This document shows positions 1 to 5,486 of a stretch of 7,256 nt of DNA, one piece after another. The position numbers and the translations under genes are program-made. The notes under the pieces are model-generated. The model made no database searches, was not told the DNA's origin, and was given only the letters and a program-made list of their open reading frames with translations. Numbering within the stretch: position 1 is the first letter of the stretch; the number at the start of each line of letters is the position of its first letter. The DNA is from Pelotomaculum sp. (GTDB lineage Bacteria > Bacillota > Desulfotomaculia > Desulfotomaculales > Pelotomaculaceae): positions 8,802-16,057 of the forward strand of contig DNIT01000082.1 in NCBI GenBank assembly GCA_003489345.1, written 5' to 3'.

Positions 1-1
1 C

Positions 2-337
2 CTGCGCGAGCGCATGAAGCAGCGCGCCGGAACGCTGAGCGGCGGGGAGCAGCAGATGCTGGCCATGGGCCGGGCCTTGATGTCCAGGCCCCGCCTGCTC
101 CTTCTTGATGAGCCTTCCATGGGTCTGGCGCCGATGCTGGTGAGAGAGATATTTTCGATTATCACTGAAATCAACCGGTCGGGCATGACCATCCTGCTGG
201 TGGAACAGAATGCCCATATGGCGCTATCTATTGCCAAGCGGGCTTACGTACTTGAAACAGGTCAAATTGTACTTTCAGGCCTGGCCGCCGAGATGGCCCG
301 TAATCCGGAAGTACGCAAAGCTTATCTCGGTGAGTAA
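2..337 (+). CDS. livF: LivF-type branched-chain amino acid ABC transporter ATPase (C-terminal part, 5' end outside window)
   Basis: This is the last 111 residues of an ABC ATPase, open at the left edge and ending with TAA at 335-337. Visible in order are the ABC signature LSGGEQQ, the Walker B stretch LLLLDEPSMGLAP with its catalytic Glu and D-loop region, and the switch region ILLVEQN, where Gln replaces the usual His as is normal in LivF. The C-terminus EVRKAYLGE is also characteristic of LivF. Family knowledge: LivF pairs with LivG on the cytoplasmic face of LivH/LivM and powers uptake of leucine, isoleucine and valine, or of related amides and carboxylates in HAAT relatives. The Walker A motif and start lie upstream of the window. 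The rest of the liv operon is expected to the left. The actual substrate cannot be told from this fragment. Confidence 0.93.
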   Translation: MRERMKQRAGTLSGGEQQMLAMGRALMSRPRLLLLDEPSMGLAPMLVREIFSIITEINRSGMTILLVEQNAHMALSIAKRAYVLETGQIVLSGLAAEMARNPEVRKAYLGE

Positions 338-360
338 CGAAAGTGCAGGAGGATAGAAAA

Positions 361-666
361 GTGAAAAGGCCCGATTTTGATTCTTTCAGAACTATTTTTC
401 TGGAATGCCTGGTGCAGGCCAACCTGAAGCCTTTAAACGGTTCTACCAGGTGGGATGAACTTGGCAGCCTGGAGGCGCGGTGTCAAATTCTGGAGGCGGT
501 CAATGCCAAACTGCAGGATAGCTGCGGTTTGGGTTTTGAGATCAACCACCGGCTGCTTAAGGTGGAAGGTCCGGTGGAAAGCGCCATCATCCAGGCTTAC
601 CACGAGTTGAACACTATTTATCTGGTTGAAAAAATCAACAATAAGATTAGGGCGCGGCTCAATTAA
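361..666 (+). CDS. Hypothetical 101-residue protein downstream of livF, possibly carrier-protein-like
   Basis: I do not recognise this gene with confidence. The GTG at 361 is preferred over the in-frame GTG at 343, because AGGAGG at 347-352 sits 8 bases before it and would lie inside the gene if 343 were used. It begins 23 bases after the livF stop, so it is probably the last gene of the liv transcription unit. The protein is soluble and looks mostly helical, with no signal peptide or membrane segment. Residues 31-42 (WDELGSLEARCQ) resemble the region around the phosphopantetheine serine of carrier proteins. Ser36 falls at the same number as in E. coli ACP, and a later VEGPVESAI stretch sits where ACP helix 4 would be. 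The residue before the serine is Gly rather than the Asp of the ACP DSL motif, and the loop is about two residues shorter. The resemblance is suggestive only. It could equally be an unrelated helical protein. Confidence 0.7.
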   Translation: MKRPDFDSFRTIFLECLVQANLKPLNGSTRWDELGSLEARCQILEAVNAKLQDSCGLGFEINHRLLKVEGPVESAIIQAYHELNTIYLVEKINNKIRARLN

Positions 667-782
667 CAGGGGAACGAGAATTAACTAAAAGTAAATAATT
701 TTTTGAATTTTTAGGCTTTATATTAGAAGGAATTTTTAAAAGACGGTTGAATATAGTAAATTGAGGTTGGTAGGCGGTCACG

Positions 783-811
783 TTGCCAGGCCGCCTGTCA
801 AAAATACCATC
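783..811 (+). promoter_or_regulatory. Candidate sigma-A promoter upstream of the transporter gene
   Basis: TTGCCA (783-788) and TACCAT (806-811) are 17 bases apart, matching the -35 consensus at 5 of 6 bases and the -10 at 4 of 6. The start site would be near 818, giving a leader of about 260 bases before the ATG at 1082. The same bases can also be read as a sigma-54 -24/-12 element (GGC at 773-775, TTGC at 783-786), so the type of promoter is uncertain. Confidence 0.3.
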
Positions 812-982
812 CTCTGATAATGGTTAATGGGGGTATAGAACCGGCTGTTCCGGCCTGCCACATGGTTTTTACGATCATACGGCAATGGTGGAACGTTGTG
901 TCGGTTTGTAATTTGCGCCCATTCAATCATTATTTTTATTTTTGGGACGAAAGAGGGGGTGGTGAAAAAAGGAAAGTAATCA

Positions 983-992
983 CAAGCGCTTG
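983..992. promoter_or_regulatory. Palindromic operator candidate, LacI/CcpA-like core
   Basis: CAAGCGCTTG is a perfect 10-base palindrome with a central CG and an AAGCGCTT core, as in the operators of LacI-family regulators including CcpA cre sites. The flanks match a cre site only partly. It lies about 90 bases before the transporter start, where a carbon-source regulator could act. A chance palindrome of this length is possible. Confidence 0.3.
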
Positions 993-1081
993 CCATGGGT
1001 AAAAATATGAAATTATCTCACATCTTGTTCATTGTTGGGTAACAGTACTGACTTAGCGAAAAATTGAGAGGGAGTGAGATT

Positions 1082-2407
1082 ATGTCAGTTGAAAAGGCAA
1101 CGCTGCCAAGGTGGATTCCCCTACTGGGCGGATTGCTGGGTAGTACAACCTGCGGTTTGCTGCTGTATGCCTTTAGTGTTTTTATCAAGCCCTTGCGGGC
1201 GGAGTTTGGTTGGACGGCTGCTGAAGTATCCCTGGCTTACGCCATTGCCGTGCTTATATTCGGTCTCATGACATTCCCTGCGGGAAAATTAAGCGACAAA
1301 TTCGGCCCCAGGCCTATAGTTGTTATCGGTGGAGCTATCGTTGGTATTGGCTTCTTCCTGACTTCAACCATCGAGACCAAATTTCAACTATACCTCTACT
1401 ACGGCCTTATCGCCGGTTTTGGCGGCGGCCTGGTCTACCTGCCGCCAATTTCCACCGCGCCCAAATGGTGGCCCGACCGGAGGGCGCTGGCTACCGGTAT
1501 TGCAGTGGTCGGCCTCGGTTTGGGCTCGTTCATCATGGGTCCGCTGGCTACCGGCATGATCAACTATTTTGGTGGGGCGTTGCCCGTATTTAAGTATGTC
1601 GGTATTGCCATGTTCTTTATGGCTATTATTGCCGGGCTGTGCCTGCAGAACCCTCCGCCCGGCTACAAGCCGGCCGGCTGGAACCCACCGGCGCCTAAGG
1701 CGGGAGCGCCGCAGGCGGGCAGGGACTATACCTTCGGCGAGACGATCCGGACAGTCCAATTCTGGATGCTTTATCTCGCTTACTTCTGCGGCTCCTTTGC
1801 CGGGCTGATGGTCATCGGAGTTATGGCGGCCCACGGGATTAACGAAATGAATAAAGAGGCGGCTACCCTGGCGGGGGTTGCAGTAGACGCCCTTCCCAAG
1901 GAAGTGACGGCTGCAATCGCCATGCAGGCCGCTCTTGCTACCAGCACCCTGAATGCCGCCAACGCCCTGGTGCGGATATTGATCGGCGCTATCGCCGACA
2001 AGACCGGAACGAGGATTTGTTTCCTGGTAACCTTTGTCCTCCAGGTAGCAGCCATGCTGCTCCTGTTTCCGGTTGGGAAAACCCTTTTCCTCCTCTGCGT
2101 TGTTGCCATTATCATCGGCTGGAACTATGGGGCCATGTTTACCCTGTTTCCGGCTACCTGTTTGCAGTACTTCGGCCCGACGGCGCAGGGGTCGAACTAC
2201 GGCCTGCTGTTTACCTCCTGGGGCATTGCCGGTTTCGTGGCGAACTTACTGGCCGGTAGAATGTTTGATATCTTTGGGACTTACATGATGTCGTTTACGA
2301 TAGGCGCGGTTTTGGTTGCGGTCGGTGTTATCGTCCTGGCCATAACCAAACAGCCCCAGAGACTGTCGGTAGATGGAAAACCCGGTTCCGTCCGCCTGTC
2401 GAGCTAA
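1082..2407 (+). CDS. OFA-family major facilitator transporter, likely carboxylate uptake or exchange
   Basis: This 441-residue protein looks like a 12-helix MFS permease. ATG at 1082 is chosen over an in-frame TTG at 1064, because the purine-rich GGGAG (1070-1074) lies 7 bases before it. Helix 1 covers about residues 12-35 and helix 2 about 46-66. MFS motif A follows at 68-78 (GKLSDKFGPRP), then the OFA-type stretch WWPDRRALATGI (129-140). A polar, Pro-rich central loop (about 188-220) separates the halves, and a second motif-A-like GAIADKTGTR is at 302-311. Family knowledge: OFA proteins include the oxalate/formate antiporter OxlT and many monocarboxylate permeases. Arg298 in helix 8 probably corresponds to an OxlT substrate-binding Arg, but the position of the second OxlT basic residue (helix 11) appears to be Trp380, so oxalate is unlikely. 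The gene stands alone and converges on the CoA-transferase operon, which suggests a carboxylate substrate. The exact substrate is unknown. Confidence 0.88.
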   Translation: MSVEKATLPRWIPLLGGLLGSTTCGLLLYAFSVFIKPLRAEFGWTAAEVSLAYAIAVLIFGLMTFPAGKLSDKFGPRPIVVIGGAIVGIGFFLTSTIETKFQLYLYYGLIAGFGGGLVYLPPISTAPKWWPDRRALATGIAVVGLGLGSFIMGPLATGMINYFGGALPVFKYVGIAMFFMAIIAGLCLQNPPPGYKPAGWNPPAPKAGAPQAGRDYTFGETIRTVQFWMLYLAYFCGSFAGLMVIGVMAAHGINEMNKEAATLAGVAVDALPKEVTAAIAMQAALATSTLNAANALVRILIGAIADKTGTRICFLVTFVLQVAAMLLLFPVGKTLFLLCVVAIIIGWNYGAMFTLFPATCLQYFGPTAQGSNYGLLFTSWGIAGFVANLLAGRMFDIFGTYMMSFTIGAVLVAVGVIVLAITKQPQRLSVDGKPGSVRLSS

Positions 2408-2433
2408 TAACGACCAACGTGTTTATAGGCCCT

Positions 2434-2471
2434 GTAGAGCGTCCTGTGTTGCACAGGGCGTTCTACTATTT
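2434..2471 (+). terminator. Hairpin after the transporter gene, probable terminator
   Basis: Arms 2434-2448 and 2452-2466 form an unbroken 15-pair stem (two G-U pairs) with a TTG loop, 27 bases after the transporter stop. The following T-run is weak (TATTTG). The stem is close to symmetric, so it could also back up termination on the other strand. Confidence 0.6.
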
Positions 2472-2531
2472 GTCGCCACAAAAAACGGTAACGTAAGACC
2501 ACAGGCCGACGGGCCGGCAAATTTGGTTTTG

Positions 2532-2564
2532 ACATAAAAATGGCGTCTTTATGCAAAAGACGCC
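2532..2564 (-). terminator. Rho-independent terminator of the minus-strand CoA-transferase operon
   Basis: Arms 2542-2550 and 2556-2564 pair perfectly over 9 bases with a 5-base loop. Read on the minus strand, the stem is followed directly by ATTTTTATG. It lies about 42 bases beyond the stop of the B-subunit gene at 2606, in the expected place and orientation. Confidence 0.78.
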
Positions 2565-2605
2565 TTAAAGTAGGGGGCTATCTATACTATACAGGTATAC
2601 GTATA

Positions 2606-3412
2606 TTATTCTTTGATTTTCTTTCTAACGAAATAACCCTGCGGGTCAATAACTTCCCGGATTAAACGGACTTCCTCAACCGTCGGAGGCTCAAATTCGT
2701 AAACGTCATCGGGGATAATCAGTTTAAAACCGGTGGCTTCCTGTACGCTGTTAACCGTTTCACCGGGCATGGTGGCGATTAGTTTCATCCGTTTGGTTTC
2801 ATCGTCAAAGCCCATAAGGGCCTTGGTGGTGATCACCCGGTAGGGACCCTGTCCCACCAGGCCGGCGCGCCAGCGGGCGTTGGGAGAACCGTCCAGGTAG
2901 CCGGGGCTGGTGATGTAATTGATCTTCTCGGCGAAACGTCTGGGCTCGTGTACCATGATGATGATGGTCCGCTCGCAGGAGCAGGCCATATCGCTGGCGC
3001 CGCCGCTGCCGGGCAGACGGGTTTTAGGCTTCTGGTAGTTTTCCGGAAACTTGCCCATCATGGTGGAGTTCAGGTTGCCATACGGGTCGATCTCAGCGCC
3101 GCCGATAAAGCCGAAGTCGCAAAAGCCGCGTTGGGTCAGCTCAAAGGCGGAGTTGAGGCCGAGCAGATAGTTGGCCTTGTAGGTGGTCCTGGAGCCACCG
3201 ACAGAAAGGGGCAGGCCGCGGGAGAGCTCGGGACCGACGGCCCCTGCCTCAAATACCGGGACGATGCCGGGGCCGTGCGTCAACTGGGCCAGGGTAATGG
3301 CCACCATAGGCAGGCCGGTGCCGGCAAACACTACTTTATTATCAATCAGGGTGTGCGACCCTGCGACTACGATCATCTCTTGAGGAGTAAAGTCTTCAGA
3401 ATATTTTGCCAT
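2606..3412 (-). CDS. Glutaconate CoA-transferase-like type I CoA-transferase, subunit B (first copy)
   Basis: This complete 268-residue protein matches GctB of Acidaminococcus fermentans (about 266 residues, from memory) along its whole length. Visible blocks are GTGLP (31-35), VFEAG with Glu55 (53-57), LPLSVG (68-72), FIGGAEIDPYGNLNST (102-117), KTRLPGSGGA (130-139), TSPGYLDG (168-175) and DDETKRM (203-209). Family knowledge: the Glu at the position of Glu55 (Glu54 in GctB) forms the covalent glutamyl-CoA intermediate, so this subunit should be catalytically competent. It works with the A subunit encoded just upstream in the cytoplasm. The ATG at 3412 has a GGGGTGG ribosome site that begins right at the upstream stop codon, a 13-base gap that indicates translational linkage. 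The acyl acceptor is not known: glutaconate, another dicarboxylate, a 3-oxoacid or an aromatic or branched acid are all possible. Confidence 0.9.
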   Translation of the reverse strand: MAKYSEDFTPQEMIVVAGSHTLIDNKVVFAGTGLPMVAITLAQLTHGPGIVPVFEAGAVGPELSRGLPLSVGGSRTTYKANYLLGLNSAFELTQRGFCDFGFIGGAEIDPYGNLNSTMMGKFPENYQKPKTRLPGSGGASDMACSCERTIIIMVHEPRRFAEKINYITSPGYLDGSPNARWRAGLVGQGPYRVITTKALMGFDDETKRMKLIATMPGETVNSVQEATGFKLIIPDDVYEFEPPTVEEVRLIREVIDPQGYFVRKKIKE

Positions 3413-3425
3413 TTATTGCCACCCC

Positions 3426-4484
3426 CTAACCTAATACCGTGTAGCCGGCATCAAGGCGAATGCCGGGCTCGATTTTTTGAATATACTGAATCTGGCTGAG
3501 CGGAAGCTTGTTGATAAATTCGATGGTGTTCTCTACTCCAAATATATAGGTGTCGTAGTAGTCCTGGAGCGGAGCGGGATCCCCTTTGCGTAACTTCTCG
3601 CAGGCTCCCCTGAATTCGGCGGTGTGTTTTTCGTCGAAGTAATAGAGGCCGTTGGAGTTGCCCGGGTAAGCTCCGTACGGCACTTCAATGACGGCGTCGA
3701 CACTGAAGAACGGTATGCTGACCCGGTTCGGGTACCGGGTCATGTCGTCGTGCTCGATCAGGCGGTCACAGGTAACAATGGTGTGCGCGGAAGCCATGGC
3801 AATTTCCGGACAGGTAAATAACGGACCCTGGATCCGGCAATTGCCGTAGATGTCGGCCTCCTGGACGTGCACCAGGGCAACGTTCGGGTGTGAGGCAGGC
3901 AGGAGCATAATCGGCCGTCCGGTGAAGGGGCATTCAATGACCTTGGCCCTGTTGGTTTGGAGCATATCGCTGCCCAGGGGACTGCGGCAAGGAATAAACG
4001 GCAAACCGATGGAGGCCGCTTTAAAGCGGGCGGACATGTTGTAGTTGCTCCAGTCTTCAAGCTCCACCTTATTGTTTTCAGCCAGGTAGCGTAAAAGCGG
4101 GGAAATGCCGAAAGCTTCGTGTGCAAAGTAGGCAAGTTCCATTCTTTTAATACTGTTTTTGCTTTCGTCCAAAGCCATGGCGCCGGCCAAATATTCAGGC
4201 GCAAGCCCGGCGGATTGGAAAGAAAGGGTTAAATCTTTCCTTCCCTGCCTGATAATCTCATGTACGATTGCAACTGGTTGCCGGGCGTTAACAAAACCGG
4301 CAATGCCTACATTGTCTCCATCCTTGACAAATTTTTGTACTGCCTCTTTGAGACTCATTCTTTTGTCTCTTTTGGATTTATCTTTGTTTGCTAGGAACTG
4401 TCTGGCCTCATCCGGTGATAGGCCTGTCCATTCAATCATTGGCTCTTCCCTGGTTTCTGTAATCCGGGCATCGAAAATTTGCAC
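3426..4484 (-). CDS. Glutaconate CoA-transferase-like type I CoA-transferase, subunit A (first copy)
   Basis: This 352-residue protein is the partner of the B subunit encoded 13 bases downstream. From about residue 40 it follows GctA: SLKEAVQKFVKDG (44-56), the nucleotide/CoA loop GIAGFVNARQP (60-70), FKAASIGLPFIP (154-165), the SHPNVALVHVQEADIYGN block (198-215), CPEIAMASAHTIVT (225-238) and VDAVIEVPYGAYPG (262-275). Classical GctA (about 320 residues, from memory) begins near the SLKEAV block, so about 40 extra N-terminal residues are present here, and the plus-strand paralog shares them. The GTG at 4484 has GGGAG 7 bases before it. An in-frame ATG at 4439 (Met16) also has AGGGA 7 bases before it, so the start is uncertain by 15 residues. 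GTG gives the length closer to the paralog. The loop reads GIAGF, where GctA and the paralog have Gly in place of Ala. Confidence 0.9.
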   Translation of the reverse strand: MQIFDARITETREEPMIEWTGLSPDEARQFLANKDKSKRDKRMSLKEAVQKFVKDGDNVGIAGFVNARQPVAIVHEIIRQGRKDLTLSFQSAGLAPEYLAGAMALDESKNSIKRMELAYFAHEAFGISPLLRYLAENNKVELEDWSNYNMSARFKAASIGLPFIPCRSPLGSDMLQTNRAKVIECPFTGRPIMLLPASHPNVALVHVQEADIYGNCRIQGPLFTCPEIAMASAHTIVTCDRLIEHDDMTRYPNRVSIPFFSVDAVIEVPYGAYPGNSNGLYYFDEKHTAEFRGACEKLRKGDPAPLQDYYDTYIFGVENTIEFINKLPLSQIQYIQKIEPGIRLDAGYTVLG

Positions 4485-4600
4485 AGATTTACTCCCGCCG
4501 ACTAACCGGGACGCTGTTTACATGACTTCTCGGAAGCTGGGGCACGGCAGTCTGGTACAACAGGTTATAATACAACAGATACTTTACGTTCCTTTCTTCA

Positions 4601-4615
4601 TAGAAAATATTTCTA
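4601..4615. repeat. Palindrome, copy 1 (operator candidate)
   Basis: TAGAAA-ATA-TTTCTA is an interrupted palindrome with 6-base arms, about 117 bases before the minus-strand A-subunit start. It closely resembles the palindrome at 4798-4811, differing mainly by one base of spacer. A dimeric regulator could bind both copies. Confidence 0.45.
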
Positions 4616-4699
4616 CTCCGAAATTCCTGCGTCATCGCCCCGTGACCAGACGGTTTCCCATCCTCGCCGAAAGGGACCTGCAGGCTTAAATTCCCGAAG

Positions 4700-4725
4700 A
4701 ATTTCAGGCACGCAAATTTCAGGCA
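4700..4725. repeat. Tandem 11-base direct repeat
   Basis: AATTTCAGGCA occurs at 4700-4710 and again at 4715-4725, 15 bases start to start. A related CTTCAGG follows at 4744-4750. Such spacing is compatible with a regulator reading one face of the helix at roughly one and a half turns. Confidence 0.5.
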
Positions 4726-4797
4726 ACACTTCTTGCATAATCCTTCAGGTTGACAGCAGCAAGAACGTCACGACCATGGAAACTTTGTACCCTAAAA

Positions 4798-4811
4798 AGA
4801 AATATATTTCT
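4798..4811. repeat. Palindrome, copy 2 (operator candidate)
   Basis: AGAAATATATTTCT is a perfect 14-base palindrome. It shares AGAAA...ATATTTCTA with the element at 4601-4615, 197 bases away. Confidence 0.45.
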
Positions 4812-4958
4812 ATGTTTTCAGTAACAATTTGGAACCCCCCACCAAATACTATATGTTGTTTATGGTTACCTGCCGCCAGCACCTTTTTAACCTGGTGGGC
4901 CAATTTATGCTAGATGTAAACAGCCAGAAACCTTTCCTTTCTTCAAAAGTTTTTTGGA

Positions 4959-4986
4959 TTGAAACCTTCTCCACCTTCCTTATAAG
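4959..4986 (+). promoter_or_regulatory. Candidate sigma-A promoter, distal
   Basis: TTGAAA (4959-4964) and TATAAG (4981-4986) each match the consensus at 5 of 6 bases, with a 16-base spacer. The start would be near 4993, about 490 bases before the plus-strand A-subunit gene. The long leader makes it a secondary candidate. Confidence 0.3.
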
Positions 4987-5004
4987 CAAATTCTATCGTT
5001 CTTA

Positions 5005-5196
5005 TATACAATAGACCATTGTCTGAAGGAACAGTATGTATCTATCTTTGGGACTAGTACTTTAGATACAATCCATGGGTGAGAAGTTAATAAATGGCTA
5101 TCAATAACCGGCTTTTGTTCTGTGCAAGAAGCTTATTATCCCAGGTAAGGAATATCCTGTTTACCCTGCAAGTATAAATAGATTGTCTTAAAGAAC
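5005..5196. repeat. Pair of imperfect direct repeats
   Basis: ATTGTCTGAAGGAAC (5018-5032) and ATTGTCTTAAAGAAC (5182-5196) match at 13 of 15 bases. Both are preceded by a similar TATA-(c)AATAGA stretch (from 5005 and from 5173). The copies lie 164 bases apart and face the plus-strand operon. They may be binding sites or a small duplication. Confidence 0.45.
5142..5168. repeat. Nested inverted repeat
   Basis: The inner palindrome AGGA-ATA-TCCT (5148-5158) lies inside outer arms CAGGTAA (5142-5148) and TTACCCTG (5161-5168), which pair with one bulged base. No T-tract follows, so it is not a standard terminator. It could be an operator or a transcript hairpin. Confidence 0.35.
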
Positions 5197-5205
5197 GACA
5201 GGAAC

Positions 5206-5215
5206 TAACCGGTTA
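5206..5215. promoter_or_regulatory. 10-base palindrome just upstream of the best promoter
   Basis: TAACCGGTTA is a perfect palindrome centred about 35 bases before the -35 box at 5245. This position suits an activator site. It could be a chance palindrome. Confidence 0.3.
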
Positions 5216-5244
5216 ACCAGTAAGGTACTAGGCCACCGGTCGTA

Positions 5245-5273
5245 TTGTCAGAATTTTAAAACATTGGTACGAT
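5245..5273 (+). promoter_or_regulatory. Best sigma-A promoter candidate for the plus-strand CoA-transferase operon
   Basis: TTGTCA (5245-5250, 5 of 6) and TACGAT (5268-5273, 4 of 6) are 17 bases apart, the ideal spacing. Transcription would begin near 5280, giving a leader of about 205 bases. A 7-pair hairpin (AGTAGTA/TACTACT, 5286-5303) lies at the very start of that transcript and could be an operator or an RNA-stabilising stem. Confidence 0.42.
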
Positions 5274-5486
5274 CGTTATGAATCAAGTAGTATCTTTACT
5301 ACTCAAAACCATTATGGCCCAAAAACTTGAGCACGGCGCGCTTTGAAGAATCAGGGGAGCTATGGAAATGAATGATGGACAGATACCATAAGGCGGCTGA
5401 TAGATGGGAGGGGGTGGCCTGGGAAGTCTGCTGGAATGAGAAAGTGGACTGAATTTTAGAAAAGTTTTTTAAAGGGAGGCAAAAAA

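Larger units (their letters stand above)
667..1081. other. 415-base non-coding region upstream of the OFA transporter gene
   Basis: No gene is supported here: the short open frames on either strand lack ribosome binding sites and recognisable sequence. The left part (about 680-770) is very AT-rich and contains the 9-mer GAATTTTTA twice (705-713 and 730-738). An inverted repeat AGGCGG/CCGCCT (772-777 and 791-796) has no T-tract after it, so it is not an obvious terminator for the liv side. The region also holds a candidate promoter (783-811) and a perfect 10-base palindrome (983-992), listed separately. Confidence 0.6.
4485..5486. other. 1-kb divergent intergenic region, repeat-rich, no convincing gene
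   Basis: The region separates the two divergent CoA-transferase operons and is much more AT-rich than the genes. The open frames on either strand (for example 4829-5014 plus, 4613-4738 minus) lack convincing ribosome sites and family resemblance. It contains two related palindromes (4601-4615, 4798-4811), an 11-base tandem direct repeat (4700-4725), a longer imperfect direct repeat (5005-5032 and 5173-5196), a nested inverted repeat (5142-5168), a 10-base palindrome (5206-5215), a 7-pair hairpin (5286-5303) and two sigma-A promoter candidates. No tRNA, T-box or riboswitch consensus was recognised. Its length and motif content suggest a regulatory region, or the remains of a lost regulator gene. 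Confidence 0.6.

Noticed and set aside
772..797. AGGCGG/CCGCCT hairpin as terminator of the livF transcript
   Set aside because: The stem is only about 6 pairs, no T-run follows, and it overlaps promoter-like sequence.
1388..2115. Long antisense open frames (1388-1834 and 1780-2115, minus strand) inside the transporter gene
   Set aside because: They are shadows of a clear membrane protein gene, have no ribosome site or family resemblance, and their Arg/Ala-rich composition is typical of antisense frames in GC-rich genes.
2948..3499. 183-codon plus-strand frame opposite the first CoA-transferase operon
   Set aside because: It overlaps two well-supported genes and its product looks like antisense translation with no recognisable domain.
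4159..4689. 176-codon plus-strand frame overlapping the A-subunit start
   Set aside because: Half of it is antisense to the A-subunit gene and the rest has no recognisable protein features or ribosome site.
4636..4700. Possible cyclic-di-GMP (GEMM) riboswitch, suggested by CCGAAAGGGAC
   Set aside because: Only a GAAA/GGGAC-like fragment fits. The other conserved GEMM blocks, including GCAAAGCC, are missing.
4613..4738. 41-residue minus-strand frame starting MQEVLPEICVPE in the intergenic region
   Set aside because: The AAGGA before its ATG is only about two bases away, the frame is short and I recognise no homolog. It could be a relic, but there is too little to support a gene call.
4829..5014. 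61-codon plus-strand frame beginning with TTG
   Set aside because: There is no ribosome binding site, the composition is non-coding-like, and it spans a promoter candidate.
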